From the NCBI GenBank assembly GCA_007693955.1, contig RECR01000075.1, positions 1-59,167 of the forward strand: a DNA stretch of 59,167 nt, given 5' to 3'. The notes beneath the pieces were generated by a model. The model made no database searches, was not told the DNA's origin, and saw only the letters and a program-made list of their open reading frames with translations. The position numbers and the translations under genes are program-made. This DNA is from Gloeocapsa sp. DLM2.Bin57. GTDB taxonomy: Bacteria; Cyanobacteriota; Cyanobacteriia; Cyanobacteriales; Gloeocapsaceae. This document shows, piece after piece, positions 27,801-35,711 of the stretch. How positions within the stretch are numbered: position 1 is the first letter of the stretch; the number at the start of each line of letters is the position of its first letter.

Positions 27801-29690
27801 CTAGATACCTAAATTAAAAACCTTAAGATAAAAAGCTAACTCACTTTCTAAAGCTGTTTTGATATTTTCGGCTTTGCGAAACCCATGTTGTTCATCGGGA
27901 AAAGTAATATAAGTCACGGGTATTCCTTTAGCTTCTAACGCTTTAACCATTTTTTCAGCTTGATTAGGGGGAACAACTTTATCTTCTAAACCCTGAAGGA
28001 AAATTACAGGACAATTGAGTTTTTCTACAAAGTTAATGGGCGATCGCTGTTGATAAATAGCTTTTGTTTCTGGGTATGGTCCAATCAAACCATCGAGATA
28101 GCGAGATTCAAACTTATGGGTATCTTGGGCTAAAGCTTCTAAATCACTGACACCATAATAACTTGCTCCTGCTTGAAAAGTATCCCGAAAAGTCAAAGCA
28201 GCTAAAGTTGTATATCCTCCCGCACTTCCTCCAGTGATAGCGAGACGTTGACTATCAGCCTTTTGCTGTTGTACCAGATATTTAGCACCATTGACACAGT
28301 CATCTACATCAACTATACCCCAATTTCCTAATAAACGTTGACGATAGTCTCTCCCGAATCCAGTACTACCACCATAGTTAACATCAAGTACCGCAAAACC
28401 ACGACTAGTCCAATATTGTAATTTTAAACTCAAACTCGCTCCCGCAGGTGCAGTAGGACCACCATGACTTTTAACGATTAGAGGTGGTAGGGAATTTTCC
28501 GGAGCTTGATAATTAGGGTTTTGAGGGGGATAATACCAACCATAAGCGGTTAATCCGTCAGTAGTAGGGAAAGATATCGCTTCAGGTAGAGAAATATAAG
28601 CCGAGTCAAGGGTTAACTCTGTAGATTTACGAATAGTCTTAGTCGTTAGTTGACGCCAATCTAACTCAATAATAGCGCTAGGTTCACTAAAAGAAGCAGC
28701 CAACAGAATTACTCTCTCTCCTTGGACTTTCACTGAGTCTATATTGGTATAGGGGATATCTAGGGTAGTAAATTCCTTAGTTTGGGTATCCAAATGAGCT
28801 AGATACCAACGTCCCTCTTGAGTATAAGCGGTAATTATATCCCTTTCACTAGCAAAACCATAAAGAGAAATGGCAAAAATCCAATGGGGATAAGCAAATT
28901 CTGCGTCCATTTCCCAAACACACTCAACCTCTCCACCAGGATTAACACGATAGAGATTCCACCAATTAGAGCGATCGCTCACGAAATAGAGTACACCATC
29001 AGGTGACCATTCAGGTTGACAGATAGACTCAGCAGATTCTCCTGCTATTTTAGTAATATCTGTTAAACTACCATCAGCATTAACAGTAGCTCGCCATAAG
29101 ATAGTATGGTCCCAAGGTAGGTTAGGATGATTCCAACTTAACCAAACTAGTTGACTACCATCAGGACTTAATCTAGGTGCTGCGTAAAAATCATCTCCTG
29201 TGACTAGAGTAGTTATCTTACCTGAGTTTAAATCAATACTAACGATGCTATTTTCTGGTTCAACTCCTAGAGTGTGATTATCTTCACAGACACAGATTAA
29301 GCGATTTCTTTGACTATCAAGGATTAAATCCGCGTAACTTTGAGTAGATTCTGGAGTTAGGGGTATAGGGTTGCTATCGATTGATTGTTGATAGATACGT
29401 TGATCGCTAAAATTAACGAAAAAAACCACCCCATTCTTAACAGTAAAAGCACCTCCCCCATATTCATGTACCCTGGTACGGACATTATAAGGAGAAGGTG
29501 TAATAGTATATATCTGGCGATGCTGATCATATCTAATTATAACATTACGTCCTTGTTCTTGGGGACGCGCTTCTATCCAATAGATATCTTGATCATCAAT
29601 TGCTATAGCTACTAGTCCGATTGTACCTGCTACTATTAAATCAGAGGTAATCGGAGATTGCCAAGAACCAAATGGAGCTATTTTTGTCAT
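27801..29690 (-). CDS. S9-family (prolyl oligopeptidase-type) serine peptidase
   Basis: The 629-residue protein has an N-terminal beta-propeller (DPP4/TolB-like repeats such as PRLSPDGSQLVWLSW and QPEWSPDGVLYFV) and a C-terminal alpha/beta-hydrolase. The triad is visible: Ser in TGGSAGG, Asp in GLEDKVVPP and His in DEQHGFRK. No signal peptide is visible, so it is likely cytoplasmic. It cleaves short peptides, possibly after proline; acyl-aminoacyl-peptidase is an alternative label. It starts directly after glgX (adjacent stop and start) and abuts the methyltransferase gene. Confidence 0.93.
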   Translation of the reverse strand: MTKIAPFGSWQSPITSDLIVAGTIGLVAIAIDDQDIYWIEARPQEQGRNVIIRYDQHRQIYTITPSPYNVRTRVHEYGGGAFTVKNGVVFFVNFSDQRIYQQSIDSNPIPLTPESTQSYADLILDSQRNRLICVCEDNHTLGVEPENSIVSIDLNSGKITTLVTGDDFYAAPRLSPDGSQLVWLSWNHPNLPWDHTILWRATVNADGSLTDITKIAGESAESICQPEWSPDGVLYFVSDRSNWWNLYRVNPGGEVECVWEMDAEFAYPHWIFAISLYGFASERDIITAYTQEGRWYLAHLDTQTKEFTTLDIPYTNIDSVKVQGERVILLAASFSEPSAIIELDWRQLTTKTIRKSTELTLDSAYISLPEAISFPTTDGLTAYGWYYPPQNPNYQAPENSLPPLIVKSHGGPTAPAGASLSLKLQYWTSRGFAVLDVNYGGSTGFGRDYRQRLLGNWGIVDVDDCVNGAKYLVQQQKADSQRLAITGGSAGGYTTLAALTFRDTFQAGASYYGVSDLEALAQDTHKFESRYLDGLIGPYPETKAIYQQRSPINFVEKLNCPVIFLQGLEDKVVPPNQAEKMVKALEAKGIPVTYITFPDEQHGFRKAENIKTALESELAFYLKVFNLGI

Positions 29691-32009
29691 TTACAATATT
29701 TCCTCTAACACTACCACCGAGAAACCTTGTACCCAATAATTCATCGAGATTACTTGAGCTTGTGCTAAAGACCAATAGTTATATTCAGACTCAGCCCAAG
29801 CTGCTGTATCTATGATACAACGCCATTGACCCTGAGTATAAGGAACAGTAAAATTAATTGCTTCAGAAAACATATTGATTAATAGTAGAAAATCATGGTC
29901 TCCTACTTCGCTACCATCGATACGCAAAATCAAACAGCGATCGCCATTATTTAAGGAACTTACTCCATCACATTTAGTGAATATATAAGATACATCCTTA
30001 CCAAAATCTAACAACATATCCCCATACTGATGCTGTTTTAAACCTACGTGTTGTTTACGTAGATTAGCGACATAGGTAACAAAACGAAATAAAGGGTTAC
30101 AATCTTTACTACTATTAGCAGTACCGAAATTATCGTGATAACCAATACCATCAAATCCTGTAGCTACAGAATTAGGTTGATTAGTATTAATCATATTATA
30201 ATTATTCCAGGTAGCGACAGAATCAATATTATAGGGATTATTATTACCATTTTGAGTTCTCCCGAATTCATCACCCCACACCACCATTGGTACACCCCGA
30301 GAGAAAAATAACAGCGTCCAAAAATTGCGTAACCTTTGTCTGCGTAGAGAGCGATCGCCATCACAATCCGAGGAATAATTCTGATCACAACCTCCATCTG
30401 AAGGACCAAAAGGGTAGGATAATTGGTTATTTTTCTGGTTATAACTAACCACATCCATCAGAGTAAAACCATCATGAGCTACGATAAAATCAATGGAACG
30501 TTGCGGCCCACCATTATCATTAAATAGACGATAATCACCGTTGAGGGTGTCAATAAAATCTAGGGTATTCCCATCACCCCGACAAAACTTGCGCACTGTA
30601 TCGCGATAATTACCATTCCATTCTCCCCAACCTGAAGGAAAATTACCCACTTCATAACCCCAAATATCCCAAGCTTCAGCGATCATTTCTGCTTGATATT
30701 TGTCTCCTAATTCTTTAATATCTAACAGTAGGGGGTGTTGTTGAAAAAAGCGTTTCTGTTCTTGCCAATTTTCCCTTTCAAAAGCATTAGGAGTTCTCCC
30801 CAATACCGTAGCTAAATCGAAGCGAAAACCATCTACACCCATTTCTGTCAGCCAATAGGTGAGAGAATCAATCACTAGATTTCTAGTTATTTGAGAAGAA
30901 AAATTAAGCTGATTACCACAACCTGTCGCACCATCTACTAGATAATATTCGTTAGTTTGTTGATAATATTCGACCGCATCAAAACCACCAAAACTAGCAA
31001 AACCCGTGATATCTAAATGTCCCCAATTACCCCCTTCTCCCGTATGGTTATAGACAACATCTAAATAAACTTCTATTCCTTCTTCGTGAAAAGCTTTGAC
31101 CATTTCTTTAAACTCTCTAGTTGGTCCACCAGGAGATTGATCATAAGCATAACGCCGCACAGGAGCAAAATAACCAAAAGTCATATAACCCCAATAATTT
31201 CCCTCAGCTGGAGTTTCTTGTACGGGTAAAAATTCAATAGTAGTTAAGCCCAAAGCTTTGAGATATTTAGCCAGATAAGCTGCACCAGCATAAGTTCCCC
31301 TTTTTTCTACTGGTACATTAACTACCTCTTCATAACCTGGAATACCTTTTAAAATGGTTTCTAGATTACTCGCCGAAGGGTGCATAGTTAAGCCTTTGAG
31401 ATGAGTTTCATAGATAGCCGCTTTTTCTGGTGGTAAATAGGGTCTTTTGCCTGTAGAACTGTGCTCAGGTGCTAAAATAACCCCTTTAGGTGACCATTTC
31501 CCCGTATCGTACTCTCTAGAGATAACCCCATTGTAAATTAACCCTCCTGTGGCGTACATTGCTGAAGCTTTGCGATCGTGGGAGATTTCCCTAGTATAAG
31601 GATCATAGAGTACTTTGTTAGGGTTAAAGCGATTTCCTTGACTATCTACGTCTTGTTCAAAGCCAATATTACTATTACCCCTACGCCAATTAGGATCATA
31701 TTGCCAATTTGGTCCCCAGCAACGAAAAGCATAAAAAGTCCCAGGAGGTATTCCCTTAATATGAGCACGCCATATGTTATCAACAGGGTTTTTGTGTAAC
31801 CAATAGTCGTATTTGGCTTCTTCTCCTGTAGCTTTCTGGTAAATTTCTAGTAAAATTCTGGTGGCGTTTTTCGAGTAAACTGCAAAAGTCACATCATCGC
31901 CCAAATAATGTGCTCCTAGGGGGTAAGTGGCTTTTTGCCACTTAAACTCCTCAATCGGTGCATATTCTCCCTCTAGAGGATGTTGATAGCCAATTTGAGC
32001 TTTATTCAT
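29691..32009 (-). CDS. glgX: Glycogen debranching enzyme (isoamylase type)
   Basis: The 772-residue protein has an N-terminal CBM48-like domain (YPLGAHYLGDDVTFAVYS) and a GH13 catalytic domain with DVVYNHTGEG, the nucleophile in GFRFDLATVLGR, the acid/base in IAEAWD, and VAHDGFTLMD. These are isoamylase/GlgX features. It hydrolyses alpha-1,6 branches in glycogen. It is first of three closely packed minus-strand genes and diverges from mltA with only 51 bp between start codons. Glycogen synthase (glgA) lies elsewhere in the window at 47.6-49.1 kb. Confidence 0.94.
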   Translation of the reverse strand: MNKAQIGYQHPLEGEYAPIEEFKWQKATYPLGAHYLGDDVTFAVYSKNATRILLEIYQKATGEEAKYDYWLHKNPVDNIWRAHIKGIPPGTFYAFRCWGPNWQYDPNWRRGNSNIGFEQDVDSQGNRFNPNKVLYDPYTREISHDRKASAMYATGGLIYNGVISREYDTGKWSPKGVILAPEHSSTGKRPYLPPEKAAIYETHLKGLTMHPSASNLETILKGIPGYEEVVNVPVEKRGTYAGAAYLAKYLKALGLTTIEFLPVQETPAEGNYWGYMTFGYFAPVRRYAYDQSPGGPTREFKEMVKAFHEEGIEVYLDVVYNHTGEGGNWGHLDITGFASFGGFDAVEYYQQTNEYYLVDGATGCGNQLNFSSQITRNLVIDSLTYWLTEMGVDGFRFDLATVLGRTPNAFERENWQEQKRFFQQHPLLLDIKELGDKYQAEMIAEAWDIWGYEVGNFPSGWGEWNGNYRDTVRKFCRGDGNTLDFIDTLNGDYRLFNDNGGPQRSIDFIVAHDGFTLMDVVSYNQKNNQLSYPFGPSDGGCDQNYSSDCDGDRSLRRQRLRNFWTLLFFSRGVPMVVWGDEFGRTQNGNNNPYNIDSVATWNNYNMINTNQPNSVATGFDGIGYHDNFGTANSSKDCNPLFRFVTYVANLRKQHVGLKQHQYGDMLLDFGKDVSYIFTKCDGVSSLNNGDRCLILRIDGSEVGDHDFLLLINMFSEAINFTVPYTQGQWRCIIDTAAWAESEYNYWSLAQAQVISMNYWVQGFSVVVLEEIL

Positions 32010-32060
32010 ATTAAGATTGATTAATTGTAGCGAAAATAAGTTATTTTTTAGTTAACAACA

Positions 32061-33263
32061 GTGAAGCACAAAATCAGTTTATTGGGTTTAATCGGCTTGT
32101 TATCAGTTTATCCTAGTTGGGTATGGTCACAAACAGAAAATAGATATCATGATTTAGCTAGTATCTTAACCAATAATAACACCATAGATTCTAGACCTCC
32201 TTTACAATTAGTAGAGATTCAACCCCTGTCTCTCGGGATAGACGAACAGTTGTTAAGCGATCGCCAAGCTTTACTTACAGCTATTGACCATAGTTTAAAA
32301 TATCTAGCTACTCCTACCGCAGCACAAGTTTATCAAGATTACCCTATCGAAGAAATAACCCTAGAAAGAGTGCGCAATTCTCTATTACGCTTTCAGGAAT
32401 TATTATTACAAATCGATAATCCCGAAGAGTTACAAATAGCTGTAGAGAGAGAATTTGCTTTTTATCAAGCTATAGGTAGAGATAATCAAGGAGGGATGTT
32501 ATTTACGGGTTATTTTGAGCCAATTTATCAAGGGAGTCTTGTTCCCACTCCTGAGTATCCCTACCCTCTCTATGGTTTACCCCAAGATTTCTCCCAATGG
32601 CGACAACCTCACCCCACCAGAGTAGAATTAGAGGGTAAAGATGGTTTATTAGGGAGACAAAGTCCTCTCGCAGGAACAGAGATAGTCTGGTTGCGCGATC
32701 GCCTCGAAGCTTATCTGGTTCAGGTTCAGGGTTCAGCTAGACTAGAATTAGCTGATGGTTCAATCATGACTATAGGTTATGCAGGTCGCACAGAGTACCC
32801 CTATATTAGTCTCGGCAGAGAATTAGTCAAAGATGGTCGCTTTAGGGTAGATGAATTAAGTTTACCTGTAATGATTGATTATTTTCGTAACTCTCCTGAT
32901 GCTATGAATGAATATATAGCCCGCAATAATCGTTTTATCTTCTTTAAAAATACTAAAGGCTCACTTCCTGTAGGTAGTATAAATGTACCAGTCACTGCTG
33001 AACGTTCTATCGCTACAGATAAAACACTCATGCCACCTGGTGCTTTAGCTTTGATTCATACTCATATACCTGAACGTGACTCAGATGGTAACTGGTCTCA
33101 TCACCGCGTAACCCGATATGTTTTAGATCAGGATACAGGAGGAGCGATAACAGGTCCAGGAAGGGTAGATGTTTTTATGGGAACAGGTCCTGAAGCGGGA
33201 GAAAGAGCAGGGAGAATGAGTGAACCTGGTACTCTCTATTATCTTTTACTCAAAGAAGAGTAA
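32061..33263 (+). CDS. mltA: MltA-family lytic murein transglycosylase
   Basis: The GTG at 32061 gives a 400-residue protein with a signal peptide (KHKISLLGLIGLLSVYPSW). The MltA barrel follows (GGMLFTGYFEPIYQGS, VQVQGSARLELADG, YAGRTEYPYISLGRELV). The 3D domain carries the aspartates expected at the active site (LDQDTGGAI, GRVDVFMGTG). It cleaves peptidoglycan between MurNAc and GlcNAc with anhydro-product formation, in the periplasm. There is no lipobox, unlike the E. coli protein. It diverges from glgX. Confidence 0.93.
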   Translation: MKHKISLLGLIGLLSVYPSWVWSQTENRYHDLASILTNNNTIDSRPPLQLVEIQPLSLGIDEQLLSDRQALLTAIDHSLKYLATPTAAQVYQDYPIEEITLERVRNSLLRFQELLLQIDNPEELQIAVEREFAFYQAIGRDNQGGMLFTGYFEPIYQGSLVPTPEYPYPLYGLPQDFSQWRQPHPTRVELEGKDGLLGRQSPLAGTEIVWLRDRLEAYLVQVQGSARLELADGSIMTIGYAGRTEYPYISLGRELVKDGRFRVDELSLPVMIDYFRNSPDAMNEYIARNNRFIFFKNTKGSLPVGSINVPVTAERSIATDKTLMPPGALALIHTHIPERDSDGNWSHHRVTRYVLDQDTGGAITGPGRVDVFMGTGPEAGERAGRMSEPGTLYYLLLKEE

Positions 33264-33325
33264 CCTTAATCTCAAAAATATGTAAAAATTGTAAAGAGAA
33301 ATCAACAATCAAGGATTAAAAGATC

Positions 33326-33445
33326 ATGACTCCTTCTTTAGCAAACTTTTTTTATAGTCTCTTAGCTGGTGCACTCATAGTGGTTATTCCTGCTACAGTT
33401 GGTCTAATCTTCATCAGTCAGAAAGATAAGGTTACACGTAGTTAA
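33326..33445 (+). CDS. psbX: Photosystem II protein PsbX
   Basis: This 39-residue protein, MTPSLANFFYSLLAGALIVV followed by IPATVGLIFISQKDKVTRS, is a full-length PsbX with one membrane helix. PsbX sits next to cytochrome b559 in photosystem II and affects quinone exchange. AAGGA lies about ten bases before the ATG. A hairpin follows the gene, and ycf66 lies downstream, another photosynthesis-linked gene. Confidence 0.96.
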   Translation: MTPSLANFFYSLLAGALIVVIPATVGLIFISQKDKVTRS

Positions 33446-33487
33446 TTTGACTTGTCTTAATATATTGTTAGCTTAACCGCGAGAAGC

Positions 33488-33518
33488 CTCACACTTTACT
33501 TTCTAAGATAAGTGTGAG
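33488..33518 (+). terminator. Hairpin after psbX
   Basis: CTCACACTT and AAGTGTGAG form a perfect 9-bp stem with a 13-base loop, 42 bp after the psbX stop. A T-run follows only about ten bases later, so it may stop transcription or stabilise the psbX mRNA end. Confidence 0.55.
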
Positions 33519-33635
33519 ATGGATCGCTCTTTTTTAAAGGTATAATAAAAGAATTCAACAAAGCTTAAAATGCTGGTTGAACCAAAAAAGTGGGGATGGG
33601 CATCGCCTCACTCAAAAACGACCAATTCTCTTCAA

Positions 33636-33703
33636 GGGAGCGAGACGCTCCCACTACGAGAAAAGGTAAGAAGCCTACATCATAATCTTTGATTTGGTGT
33701 AGG
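33636..33703 (+). promoter_or_regulatory. Two hairpins in the leader of ycf66
   Basis: The first is GGGAGCG-AGA-CGCTCCC (33636-33652), a perfect 7-bp stem resembling cyanobacterial dispersed palindromes. The second is CCTACATCA (33674-33682) with TGGTGTAGG (33695-33703), nine pairs including one wobble. Both lie just upstream of the ycf66 ATG and could structure its leader. No known riboswitch is recognised. Confidence 0.4.
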
Positions 33704-33739
33704 AGTATGTCACGGATATGTAGAATACGGGAAGCAGTA

Positions 33740-34525
33740 ATGGTAAATTTTGGATTTAACTCCGCTAATCTTTTAGGTATTTTTCTGGCTGTAGCGGGTG
33801 GTGCTCTGTATTTTGTCCGCACCATTCGACCAGAATTGTCTAGAGATCACGATATCTTTTTTGCCGCGGTTGGGTTACTCTGTGGTTTGATTCTTCTGTT
33901 TCATGGCTGGCGTTTAGACCCAATTCTACAATTTAGTCAATTTCTCTTGATTGGGTCAACGATTTTTTTTGCTATTGAAGCACTACGATTGAGAGGAAGT
34001 ACCACAGAACAAGCCCGTCGCAATTCTCCCATAGTTGACGAAGATCGTCCCGTCAGTAGTCGTGTTTATCGCGCTGAATTAGAACAATTAGAAGGTTACG
34101 AAGAGGATGAAAGAGAAGAAAGTCCTCGCTTACGAGGTTATGTAGAGCCTCCTGCTCGTAAAACCAGAACTCGTCGCCCTCCAGAATCTACGACTCGTCG
34201 CACAACGCGCAGTACTAGACAAGAGTCTTCAGAACCCTATTACGACGCCTGGGAAGATTCCACCAGAGATGTTCCCCCAACTCGTAAAAGTAGGTCATCT
34301 CGTACTCGCCGACCACCTGAAACAGAAACACCCCCACGGACAAGAAAAAAATCTTCTGCTCGTGGTAATGCAGAATATGACTACTACTCGGATTATACCG
34401 AACCTACTCCTAGTGATTACGTCGATTATCAACCAATCGATTCTCCAGGAGTACCTAAAAACGAAGAACCAAGAGATAGAGGTAGGAAACCTGATTCCCA
34501 ACCACCGACTAATTTCGATTACTAA
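33740..34525 (+). CDS. ycf66: Ycf66-family protein
   Basis: The ATG at 33740 (261 residues) gives the family start MVNFGFNSANLLGIFLAVAG. Three membrane helices follow, with the conserved RPELSRDHDIFFAAVGLL and GWRLDPILQFSQFLL. The C-terminal half is a long disordered tail rich in Arg, Pro, Ser and Tyr (repeated TRRPPE). Ycf66 is conserved in cyanobacteria and some plastids; its function is unknown. The following lipoprotein gene overlaps its last codons in another frame. Confidence 0.9.
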   Translation: MVNFGFNSANLLGIFLAVAGGALYFVRTIRPELSRDHDIFFAAVGLLCGLILLFHGWRLDPILQFSQFLLIGSTIFFAIEALRLRGSTTEQARRNSPIVDEDRPVSSRVYRAELEQLEGYEEDEREESPRLRGYVEPPARKTRTRRPPESTTRRTTRSTRQESSEPYYDAWEDSTRDVPPTRKSRSSRTRRPPETETPPRTRKKSSARGNAEYDYYSDYTEPTPSDYVDYQPIDSPGVPKNEEPRDRGRKPDSQPPTNFDY

Positions 34526-35048
34526 ATATTTCTTTAGTGCGATTGCTCTAGTCTCTCTGTCTCTGTTCACAGGTTGTAACTCAGTTAATTTGGATTCAAC
34601 TGTACCAACTCTCAATAGTCGTTATCACGACCAAGATCCAGCTTTAAGTGGTGATGGAAAATTAGTGGCTTTCGTCTCTAATCGTGATGGTCCCAAGAGA
34701 ATATATGTGTATAGTATAGAACGCCAAAGCCTGATTAATCTACCTGGTCTTAACTTCGGTGAAGCGATCGCCGAGTCTCCCAGTTTAAGTTATACAGGAC
34801 GTTATATAATTTATATCTCTAGTATCCAAGGACGTCCTGATTTAATACTCTACGATCGAGCTACAGGAAAATCAGAATTATTGACTAGAGGTTATCGTAA
34901 TTGGATACGTAACCCTCATATTAGTCCTGATGGTCGTTATATCGTCTTTGAAACCTCACGTAGGGGTCAATGGGATTTAGAAGTACTCGATCGCGGTCCT
35001 TTTGTTGAATTAGATCTACCTGATGGTATCCCCATTCCTTCTTCTTAA
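34512..35048 (+). CDS. TolB-like beta-propeller lipoprotein (start uncertain)
   Basis: The protein is clear from ITKYFFSAIALVSLSLFTGC onward: a lipoprotein signal with Cys in FTGC. PD40/TolB-type propeller blades follow (DPALSGDGKLVAFVSNRDGP, SPSLSYTGRYIIYISS, NPHISPDGRYIVFETS). No ATG, GTG or TTG lies near the signal peptide. The closest candidates are ATT codons at 34512 or 34518, inside the end of ycf66; canonical ATG (34269) or GTG (34413) starts would add long non-leader extensions. I give the ATT position as the best guess. It directly precedes its paralogue at 35049 and is probably anchored in the outer membrane or periplasmic face. Confidence 0.72.
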   Translation: MSITKYFFSAIALVSLSLFTGCNSVNLDSTVPTLNSRYHDQDPALSGDGKLVAFVSNRDGPKRIYVYSIERQSLINLPGLNFGEAIAESPSLSYTGRYIIYISSIQGRPDLILYDRATGKSELLTRGYRNWIRNPHISPDGRYIVFETSRRGQWDLEVLDRGPFVELDLPDGIPIPSS

Positions 35049-35555
35049 ATGTTGACTAGGGTTCGTTTGGCTTTTTTCCTCTTGTGCAGTGTCTGTCTAA
35101 CTAGTTGCGCTACATATCCCCGCTATCTGAATTTTCCCTTTGATGCTAGCGGGCGATCGCTCAATAGCACTCGTTCTGAATTAACTCCACAAATTACAGC
35201 TAAATACATTGTTTTCGCTTCCGATCGCAATGGCTCTCAAGATATCTATCTCTACGACATCAGAAGCCGGAGTTTAGTCAATTTACCTGGTTTAAACGCT
35301 CTCAACGAAATAGCCTCAGATCCCTCTATCTCAGAAGATGGACGTTATCTAGTTTATAGCGCTAGTGTTCAGGGAAGAGTTAATATTTATTTATACGATC
35401 GCGATACTCAACAAAGACGCAATCTCTCTAGTCAAATCCCAGGAGAAGTCCGCAACCCCACCATTAGCGCCAACGGCGAAGTCATCGCTTTTGAAATAGG
35501 CACTAATGGGCAATGGGATATCTATTTATGCGATCGTCAGGGTAATCCAATTTAA
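35049..35555 (+). CDS. TolB-like beta-propeller lipoprotein (second copy)
   Basis: The 168-residue protein starts immediately after the preceding stop. A lipoprotein signal (VRLAFFLLCSVCLTSC) has a good lipobox, LTSC. The body has three or four PD40 blades (ITAKYIVFASDRNGSQDIYL, DPSISEDGRYLVYSAS, NPTISANGEVIAFE). It is a shorter paralogue of the gene before it; both lie between ycf66 and hpsA. Such proteins usually bind partners in the periplasm; the partner here is unknown. Confidence 0.88.
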   Translation: MLTRVRLAFFLLCSVCLTSCATYPRYLNFPFDASGRSLNSTRSELTPQITAKYIVFASDRNGSQDIYLYDIRSRSLVNLPGLNALNEIASDPSISEDGRYLVYSASVQGRVNIYLYDRDTQQRRNLSSQIPGEVRNPTISANGEVIAFEIGTNGQWDIYLCDRQGNPI

Positions 35556-35711
35556 TTTGAGTCCTCCCTTCTTCAGTATTTTTGACAAAAAATTATTAAG
35601 TTATGTTGAAAGTCAGTAGATTTCCTATTGTTAATAGGACTTAAAATTGTTATGAAAGAAGGTAGAGGCTGATCATCTTCAAGTTTTATTGAGTTCTGTC
35701 GGAGAAAAGAT

